Source: Methylococcaceae bacterium (lineage in GTDB: Bacteria; Pseudomonadota; Gammaproteobacteria; Methylococcales; Methylomonadaceae). Taken from it: a DNA stretch of 5,830 bases. Where the stretch lies: NCBI GenBank assembly GCA_003155565.1, contig PMDM01000254.1, positions 1 through 5,830 on the forward strand. Reading direction: 5' to 3'. Position 1 is the first letter of the stretch; each line of letters opens with the position of its first letter. This document shows, in pieces, positions 1 through 4,461 of this stretch. The notes below the pieces were generated by a model, which worked only from the letters and a program-made list of their open reading frames with translations, was not told the origin of the DNA and searched no databases. The translations under genes and the position numbers were made by a program.

Positions 1-98
1 CGACCAAAAACGCAATGGACATCTTCTTTCCATAGGGCAAAAAATCCCAATGGCTTTTCCAGGTTGATGTTTGCATTTTCAGACACAAGCCTGACCAT
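1..98 (-). CDS. Unknown protein, N-terminal part only (runs off the left edge)
   Basis: An open frame reads leftwards from an ATG at 98-96 to the window edge, giving 32 complete codons. It begins MVRLVSEN and contains GFFALWKEDVHCVFG at residues 18-32. I do not recognise the family. The ATG overlaps the TAA of the preceding 48-codon frame (TAATG), and a GGAG lies 9 bases upstream, so translational coupling is plausible; nifU and nifS in this operon are joined in exactly the same way. The same frame is open for a further 24 codons upstream of the ATG, back to a TGA at 173-171, and that upstream stretch (including WNTYSRKNHLEYYL) also looks like real protein sequence. This could therefore be the continuation of the preceding gene across a frameshift rather than a separate gene. 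Being coding is fairly likely; the start is uncertain. Confidence 0.45.
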   Translation of the reverse strand, partial: MVRLVSENANINLEKPLGFFALWKEDVHCVFG

Positions 99-244
99 TA
101 GGTAATACTCCAGGTGGTTTTTCCTGGAGTAGGTGTTCCAGGTATTCTGAAAAATGTACCGGGATAACGATCATCCTGATCAGGTGCTTCAAATACTTCC
201 GGCACTTCCGCTTCGTTTACAAGGTTTTCGATATCTTCATTCAT
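98..244 (-). CDS. Small acidic hypothetical protein (48 aa) downstream of nifV, possibly frameshifted
   Basis: The start at 244 is well supported: a GAGGTGA Shine-Dalgarno sequence lies 3 bases before the ATG, and only 12 bases separate it from the nifV stop, so it is the next gene of the nif operon. The protein opens MNEDIENLVNEAEVPEVFEA, which is strongly acidic, with no signal peptide or membrane segment. From about residue 30 the sequence turns rich in Pro, Gly and Thr (RIPGTPTPGK) and uses several AGA, ATA and GGA codons, which looks less like real coding sequence. Within this stretch the neighbouring frame reads more naturally. One extra T in the five-T run (150-154) would join residues 1-31 to the frame that leaves the window. 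I do not recognise the family. It may be a genuine 48-residue protein or the first part of a longer gene. In A. vinelandii this position after nifV is held by cysE1, which this does not resemble. Confidence 0.45.
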   Translation of the reverse strand: MNEDIENLVNEAEVPEVFEAPDQDDRYPGTFFRIPGTPTPGKTTWSIT

Positions 245-247
245 AAA

Positions 248-254
248 TCACCTC
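248..254 (-). promoter_or_regulatory. Strong ribosome binding site for the small gene after nifV
   Basis: On the minus strand the sequence is GAGGTGA followed by TTT and ATG. It is fully complementary to the anti-Shine-Dalgarno end of 16S rRNA (TCACCTC) and lies inside the 12-base gap after the nifV TAG. It is the main reason for accepting a translated gene starting at 244. Confidence 0.7.
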
Positions 255-256
255 GA

Positions 257-1381
257 CTAAAGATTTTGATGAAATCGGTTAAGATCGACTGCTTTCGGGG
301 TTTGTTTAGTATCACTGACAAACCGCCTGACCTCGATTAATAAGGCTTGCGCCTGTATTTGATTAACGGGTATGCCTATTTGTTGATAGGCATGGATGAC
401 TCCTTGAGTACCCGAATGTTTGCCCAGTACCAATTGATGGCTACGCCCAACCACGGCAGGATCAACGCCTTGATAATTCTTTGGATCTTTTAATAAACCA
501 TCGACATGAATGCCGGCTTCATGGCTAAAAACATTTTTGCCAATCAGGCTTTTCCTGTTGCCGATGGCATCACCCGATGCCTGGGCAACCTGCTCGGAGA
601 GGGTCGGAAAATTCTGCAAATTAACGCCTGTTTCAATGTTGTATAGTTGCTTTAAGCCCACCACAACTTCTTCCAAAGCCGCATTGCCTGCGCGTTCGCC
701 TAAACCATTCACAGTCGTATTAACATGAGTTGCCCCTGCCAATGCGGCTGCAAGGGTATTGGCGGTAGCAAGCCCTAAATCATCATGGGCATGCATTTCT
801 ATTTCAAGATCGGTGGCTGCCCGTATTTTTTTGATCGTTTCAAATACACCAAACGGTTCCATAATTCCGACTGTGTCAGCGAAACGAATCCTGCTTGCGC
901 CTGCCAGTTGTGCGGTTTCAGCCATTTGTATTAAGAAATCGATATCTGCTCGTGACGCATCTTCCATGCCCACGCACACATCCAGGTTTAAACTTCGCGC
1001 TTCTTGAACACAACGGGTAATGGTTTCTAACACCCAACTCCGGCTTTGCTTGAGTTTGTGCTGAATGTGCTGGTCTGATGCAGAGATTGATAAATCCACC
1101 TTATCTACATTCAAACCCAGGCAGAGCAGCAAATCATCCCGACGCATCCTTGACCAGACCAGTAATTTTGAAGGTAAACCCAAAGCAGCAATTACCTTGA
1201 TTTCTTCCCGTTCCACCGCTCCCATCGCCGGGATACCGATTTCAAGTTCCGGCACGCCCAAGCCTGATAATTGCATTGCAATTGCCAGCTTTTCATCCAG
1301 GGAAAAAGCAACCCCGGCGGATTGTTCGCCATCCCTGAGCGTGGTGTCATCAATGATTATATGGCGAGTTTGGGTTTTCAT
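257..1381 (-). CDS. nifV: Homocitrate synthase NifV
   Basis: Condenses acetyl-CoA with 2-oxoglutarate to give (R)-homocitrate, the organic ligand of the molybdenum in nitrogenase FeMo-cofactor; cytosolic. The 374 residues match the usual NifV length. A DRE-TIM metallolyase barrel starts with [10 protein letters not shown] (residues 11-20), whose Asp and Arg bind metal and substrate. The ERAGN motif follows at 229-233 and the metal-binding HAHDDLG at 197-203. The segment [10 protein letters not shown] near residue 290 is typical of the homocitrate/isopropylmalate synthase group. The short C-terminal part lacks the long LeuA-type leucine-sensing domain, which favours NifV over isopropylmalate synthase. 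The nif neighbours (nifU, nifS) settle the assignment. The start is 43 bases after the nifS stop, preceded by GGTGA at a short 3-base spacing. The gene ends in TAG and runs on into the small unknown gene. Confidence 0.96.
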   Translation of the reverse strand: MKTQTRHIIIDDTTLRDGEQSAGVAFSLDEKLAIAMQLSGLGVPELEIGIPAMGAVEREEIKVIAALGLPSKLLVWSRMRRDDLLLCLGLNVDKVDLSISASDQHIQHKLKQSRSWVLETITRCVQEARSLNLDVCVGMEDASRADIDFLIQMAETAQLAGASRIRFADTVGIMEPFGVFETIKKIRAATDLEIEMHAHDDLGLATANTLAAALAGATHVNTTVNGLGERAGNAALEEVVVGLKQLYNIETGVNLQNFPTLSEQVAQASGDAIGNRKSLIGKNVFSHEAGIHVDGLLKDPKNYQGVDPAVVGRSHQLVLGKHSGTQGVIHAYQQIGIPVNQIQAQALLIEVRRFVSDTKQTPKAVDLNRFHQNL

Positions 1382-1383
1382 AT

Positions 1384-1399
1384 TTCACCGTAATGTGAA
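1384..1399 (-). promoter_or_regulatory. Small inverted repeat over the nifV ribosome binding site
   Basis: On the minus strand TTCAC, a six-base loop, and GTGAA form a perfect 5-bp inverted repeat. Its 3' arm overlaps the GGTGA Shine-Dalgarno sequence of nifV, so folding could modestly reduce nifV translation relative to nifS. The stem is short, so this may be chance. Confidence 0.2.
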
Positions 1400-1424
1400 G
1401 CTATGGCAACAAAATTTTTTTAAT

Positions 1425-2633
1425 TTAAGCGTAGGTCGGCGCAAACGCTTTTTCAGGGTCGGCCACCGGCCCATTGCCATCCCAATAAGGCGACAATTTA
1501 CGCAAGGTGGCAACAATTCCTGGCATCACTTTCAAGACTTCATCGACTTCCGACATCGAGTTATAGCGCGAAAAGGAAAAACGTATCGTTCCGTGGGCAG
1601 CCGTGTATGGAATATCCATTGCCCGCATTACATGGGAAGGTTCCAATGAACCTGAAGTACAAGCGGAACCGCTAGAAGCTGCAATACCGGCTTTATTTAG
1701 CAACATTAGAATCGATTCGCCTTCAATATATTCAAAAGCGATATCCGTCGTATTTGGTAGCCGATTATACAAATCTCCAGTGACAAAACAATGCTGAATT
1801 TGCTCTGTTATTCCACGTTCCAGACGGTCGCGCATAGCTTTGACTTTGGTATTTTCATATTCGATAAACTCTAACGCCAATTCACAGGCTTTACCAAGAC
1901 CGACAATTGATGCGCTATTTTCGGTACCTGCCCGTCGTCCACGCTCCTGATGCCCACCACGTAACAAAGGCCGATAACGGGTACCACGACGGAGATACAA
2001 CACACCAATTCCTTTCGGCGCATGTAATTTATGTCCTGACAATGACAGCATATCTATTTTAGTATCCTGTAACATCATGGGTATTTTACCAACCGCCTGA
2101 ACAGCATCGGTATGAAACATCACCCCTGCGGCATTTGCCATCTCCGCCATTTCCGCAACCGGGAATATTGTGCCTGTTTCGTTATTGGCCCACATGACCG
2201 ATACTATTGCCACTTGATCGGATAACAGTTTTTTGTACGATTCAAGGTTTAAACGTCCAGCTTTATCCACTGGCATCCGATGGATGGTGTAGCCATCTTT
2301 TTCAAGATAGTCACATAAGCTCAAAATTGCCGGATGTTCCACCGTAGTGGTAATAATTTCCTTTTTATTCGGTTGCGCTTTTATCGCGGACAGCAATGCG
2401 GTTGAGTTGGATTCAGTGCCGCATGAGGTAAATATGATTTCCGAATCATGCTCGCAACCAATCAAAGCTTGCACCTGTTGTCGGGCTTGTTTAAGTCCCC
2501 GCGCTACGCCATCGGCAAATTTGTGGATGGATGACGGATTGCCATATTGTTCAAGAAAATAAGGGATCATTGCATCAACTACGACAGGATCAACCTTGGT
2601 CGTCGCATTATTATCCAGGTAAATATCAGACAT
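1425..2633 (-). CDS. nifS: Cysteine desulfurase NifS
   Basis: A PLP-dependent class V aminotransferase-fold enzyme that removes sulfur from L-cysteine as an enzyme-bound persulfide and passes it to NifU for nitrogenase Fe-S clusters. The 402-residue protein opens with YLDNNATT (5-12), typical of the family. The PLP Schiff-base lysine is K202 in SLSGHKLHAPKG, and the pocket includes H100 (VEHPA) and the HTDAVQA segment at 174-180. The persulfide cysteine is C325 in SSGSACTSG. K202 and C325 carry the same numbers as in A. vinelandii NifS. The RRAGTEN motif at 233-239 is present. The start ATG shares one base with the nifU stop (TAATG), which implies translational coupling and matched amounts of the two partners. 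The C-terminal tail of about 25 residues (from SPYWDGNG) is usual for the NifS type. The gene is intact and identity is secure. Confidence 0.97.
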   Translation of the reverse strand: MSDIYLDNNATTKVDPVVVDAMIPYFLEQYGNPSSIHKFADGVARGLKQARQQVQALIGCEHDSEIIFTSCGTESNSTALLSAIKAQPNKKEIITTTVEHPAILSLCDYLEKDGYTIHRMPVDKAGRLNLESYKKLLSDQVAIVSVMWANNETGTIFPVAEMAEMANAAGVMFHTDAVQAVGKIPMMLQDTKIDMLSLSGHKLHAPKGIGVLYLRRGTRYRPLLRGGHQERGRRAGTENSASIVGLGKACELALEFIEYENTKVKAMRDRLERGITEQIQHCFVTGDLYNRLPNTTDIAFEYIEGESILMLLNKAGIAASSGSACTSGSLEPSHVMRAMDIPYTAAHGTIRFSFSRYNSMSEVDEVLKVMPGIVATLRKLSPYWDGNGPVADPEKAFAPTYA

Positions 2634-3538
2634 TACGCCACCCCTATATTGACCAGTTTTGCCATTTCGGTTGCAGGTACGACTTTAATGAACTCGCCCA
2701 TTACTTCCATCAACCGTTGCTGGATACCTGCGATGGTCATAGCCGCCATCTGGCAACCGTTACACGCGCCAGTCATATTGACATAAGCGGTGTTTCCAAT
2801 CACTTCAACCAGTTCTACGTCACCGCCGTCCGCCATTAGTGCTGGTCTTAACGATTCCAGCACTTGCTCGATTTTTTTGATGCGCTGCAAATTGGTCAAC
2901 GGCGTTTTAACTGCGGCAATTTTTGCAGGAGCTTCAACTGGAGCAACGGTGGGATCAAATTTCTCCCCTTTCTCAGCCAATACTTTTTCAAGGATGGCTT
3001 CAATGTCCTCGTGACAAGAGGCACAACCACCGCCTGCTTTAGTAAAGTTCGTAACGTCTTCCACGGTGCGCAGTTTGTTAGCCCAAACCATTTCTTCGAT
3101 CATTACCGCGTCAATCGCAAAACACTTACAGATCAGTGCACCTTCTTCATGGTCGTCTTTCCATTCTTCGCCGCGATAATTCGCAATCGCAGCATGCAGA
3201 GCTTCCCGCCCCATCACCGAACAATGCATTTTTTCGGGTGGCAATCCTTCAAGGTGATCGGCAATATCCTGATTGGTTACTTTCATAGCTTCATCAAGGG
3301 TCATGCCTTTAATGATTTCAGTAAGTACCGATGATGAAGCAATTGCCGAACCGCAACCAAATGTTTGGAATCCTGCTTCGAGGATCACCTCACTGTCATC
3401 ATCAACCTTCAAGGTCAACCGTAAGGCATCGCCACAACTGATAGAACCCACTTCACCTGTCGCATTGGCATCTACTACAGCACCAGCATTTTTAGGGTTA
3501 AAAAAATGTTCTTTAACTTTGTCTGAATAGTCCCACAT
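2633..3538 (-). CDS. nifU: Fe-S cluster scaffold protein NifU
   Basis: A modular scaffold on which [2Fe-2S] and [4Fe-4S] clusters are built from NifS-derived sulfur and delivered to nitrogenase components. The 301 residues hold three domains. The first is an IscU-like N-terminal domain with C35, C62 and C106 as cluster ligands and D37 in the SCGDALRL motif. The second is a central [2Fe-2S] ferredoxin-like domain (BFD type) with C137, C139, C172 and C175. The third is a C-terminal Nfu domain (about 216-290) with the CNGC pair C259 and C262. A linker rich in Ala, Pro and Val (about 195-213) joins the last two. All nine canonical cysteines are present; the first seven sit at the positions known from A. 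vinelandii NifU. A GAGGA ribosome site lies 8 bases before the ATG, 34 bases after the iscA-type gene. The three-domain layout separates it from housekeeping IscU. Confidence 0.97.
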   Translation of the reverse strand: MWDYSDKVKEHFFNPKNAGAVVDANATGEVGSISCGDALRLTLKVDDDSEVILEAGFQTFGCGSAIASSSVLTEIIKGMTLDEAMKVTNQDIADHLEGLPPEKMHCSVMGREALHAAIANYRGEEWKDDHEEGALICKCFAIDAVMIEEMVWANKLRTVEDVTNFTKAGGGCASCHEDIEAILEKVLAEKGEKFDPTVAPVEAPAKIAAVKTPLTNLQRIKKIEQVLESLRPALMADGGDVELVEVIGNTAYVNMTGACNGCQMAAMTIAGIQQRLMEVMGEFIKVVPATEMAKLVNIGVA

Positions 3539-3572
3539 AACTTATATCCTCGGAAAATAGTTAACTAATGCG

Positions 3573-3929
3573 TTAAGAACAAGTTTTAGTTCCAGTGCCT
3601 TCGGGGTTGGTATTAAACGACGTACCGCAAGCACAGCTTTTTGCCGCATTAGGGTTAGTAAACTTGAATCCCGAACCATCTATACTGTATAGGAAGTCGA
3701 TTGACATGCCATCGAGCATCGGGAAACTGATCGGGTCTCCGAACACCTTGACATCGCCGCAATCAATTACAGTATCTTCGTGCGTATGAGTGCCTTCGAG
3801 TTTCAAGCCATATTGATAGCCTGAACAACCACCATCGGTGACTTCTATGCGAAGACCTGCGGAAGGCGTATCTGAGTTGGCGATAAACCGTCCTACAGCA
3901 GTGATGGCCTTTTCTGTTAATGTAATCAT
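3573..3929 (-). CDS. iscA: IscA-type Fe-S carrier protein (nif-associated, HesB/IscA family)
   Basis: An A-type iron-sulfur carrier that accepts clusters from a scaffold such as NifU, or binds iron, and passes it to apo-proteins. The 118-residue protein begins MITLTEKAITAV, a common IscA opening. It carries the three invariant cysteines: C35 in DGGCSGYQY, and C99 and C101 in SCACGTSF. The D-G-x-S-x-D-F-L-Y segment near 73-81 is also family-typical. Two extra cysteines, C57 and C117, are present. It is the first gene of the minus-strand operon, with an AGGAGA ribosome site 6 bases before the ATG and a sigma54 promoter about 45 bases upstream. This position before nifU matches the iscA-nif gene (often labelled HesB-like) of other diazotrophs, so a nitrogenase-dedicated role is likely. 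Sequence alone does not separate it from general IscA or ErpA. Confidence 0.93.
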   Translation of the reverse strand: MITLTEKAITAVGRFIANSDTPSAGLRIEVTDGGCSGYQYGLKLEGTHTHEDTVIDCGDVKVFGDPISFPMLDGMSIDFLYSIDGSGFKFTNPNAAKSCACGTSFNTNPEGTGTKTCS

Positions 3930-3974
3930 GCAAAGTCTCCTAAATGTTTTGGCATCTTTCTTGTAAATAGTTAA

Positions 3975-3990
3975 AGCAACCTGTGTGCCA
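3975..3990 (-). promoter_or_regulatory. Sigma54 (-24/-12) promoter for the iscA-nifU-nifS-nifV operon
   Basis: On the minus strand the sequence reads TGGCACACAGGTTGCT, matching the RpoN consensus TGGCAC-N5-TTGCW at every defined position with the right GG-to-GC spacing. The predicted transcription start is near 3964, leaving a leader of roughly 35 bases before the iscA ATG at 3929. Sigma54 promoters need an enhancer-binding activator; in nif clusters this is NifA, for which a site is present upstream. Confidence 0.88.
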
Positions 3991-4097
3991 TTTTGTAATT
4001 TATTATTTAATTAACTGTTTAATAAGGCTTAAATGAATAAACACTACACTTAACAGCATACGTTCAAGCAGGTTTTAACCCCACACACGACTGACAA
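3991..4097. other. AT-rich spacer between the sigma54 promoter and the NifA-type site
   Basis: This stretch is very AT-rich on its left side (for example TAATTTATTATTTAATTAACTG at 3996-4017, read in part) and carries no open frame of note. Its position between a -24/-12 promoter and an activator site is where an IHF-type bend is usual at nif promoters. No clean IHF consensus is visible; the nearest is GTTCAA followed by GCAGG and TTTT around 4062-4076, which is off by one base in spacing. It also has to hold or lie next to the unidentified plus-strand promoter for nifZ. Confidence 0.35.
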
Positions 4098-4113
4098 TGT
4101 AAGTTTTGCTACA
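4098..4113. promoter_or_regulatory. NifA-type upstream activator sequence (TGT-N10-ACA)
   Basis: TGTAAGTTTTGCTACA is an exact match to the NifA upstream activator consensus TGT-N10-ACA. It is centred about 140 bases upstream of the predicted start from the minus-strand sigma54 promoter, within the usual working range. It also sits only 20 bases before the nifZ ATG, just ahead of the nifZ ribosome site, so it lies within or at the start of the nifZ leader. It is the only TGT-N10-ACA match I found in the intergenic region. Confidence 0.75.
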
Positions 4114-4133
4114 AAATAAATGAGGATTTTGAA

Positions 4134-4412
4134 ATGACTTTAGATGATTTAGATATAGGCGATGTCGTCTATGCTGCCAAAACGATATTGGATGATGGTT
4201 CAATCCCCGGTGGAGTTGAAGGCCAAATACTGGCTGAAACTGGCACTCGGGGTGTAATTACCATGATTGGACATATTGAGGAAGAGCCATCTCGCTCTGT
4301 TTGGCTGGTACGCTTTGAAGATAAAGACAGAAATCTGGGTAATCCGGTAGGCTGCTGGTTTGAAGATTTGGTTGTTGAAGCCAAATTAAGCGAATTACTC
4401 GTCACCCACTAA
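4134..4412 (+). CDS. nifZ: NifZ-family nitrogen fixation protein, short form (92 aa)
   Basis: NifZ proteins assist maturation of the nitrogenase MoFe protein, at the step forming the second P-cluster. The family domain covers most of this protein. It includes DLDIGDVVYAAKTI (5-18), LDDGSIPG (19-26, the conserved N/D-D-G-x-x-P-G turn), TGTRGVI (36-42), a GHIEEEPSRSVWLVRFED strand region (46-63) and PVGCWFEDL (71-79), with C74 the only cysteine. At 92 residues it is a single domain, much shorter than A. vinelandii NifZ (about 159). A GAGGA ribosome site lies 7 bases before the ATG. It is the first gene of the plus-strand pair, divergent from the nifU-nifS operon. There is no nifW or nifM beside it in this window. 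The family call comes from motif recognition plus context. A related small nif-linked protein of the same fold is the main alternative. Confidence 0.78.
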   Translation: MTLDDLDIGDVVYAAKTILDDGSIPGGVEGQILAETGTRGVITMIGHIEEEPSRSVWLVRFEDKDRNLGNPVGCWFEDLVVEAKLSELLVTH

Positions 4413-4437
4413 TTTAGATTTGCAATAAGGAAAGCTC

Positions 4438-4447
4438 GGGGTTCCCC
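4438..4447 (+). promoter_or_regulatory. Short GC hairpin (GGGG-TT-CCCC) in the nifZ-nitroreductase gap
   Basis: GGGG, two bases, then CCCC form a 4-bp GC stem with a very tight loop, 14 bases before the next ATG. An AAGGA at 4427-4431 lies upstream, too far from that ATG to act normally. No T-tract follows, so it is not a Rho-independent terminator. It may be an RNA structure tuning translation or processing between the two genes, or it may be chance. Confidence 0.2.
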
Positions 4448-4461
4448 CTTAAATCGTTTGT

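Noticed and set aside
120..154. Programmed -1 frameshifting at the T-run or at the five-A run
   Set aside because: Neither run makes a canonical X-XXY-YYZ heptamer in the relevant frame, so a programmed event is less likely than a sequence error, a mutation or separate genes.
79..174. A third minus-strand frame starting at ATG 174 (begins MIVIPVHFSEYLEHLL) as a gene
   Set aside because: It has no ribosome site, is only 31 codons long, overlaps the better-supported start at 244, and its basic run upstream is what a shifted frame of Glu-rich sequence gives.
1404..1424. AT-rich tract with a T-run after nifS as a terminator
   Set aside because: There is no GC-rich stem before the T-run in the direction of transcription, and nifV follows closely in the same operon.
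510..3789. Many plus-strand open frames of 60-194 codons opposite nifV, nifS, nifU and iscA, including 1065-1649 and 2864-3334
   Set aside because: They lie antisense to well-identified conserved genes, span gene boundaries, show no family motifs and have no convincing ribosome sites.
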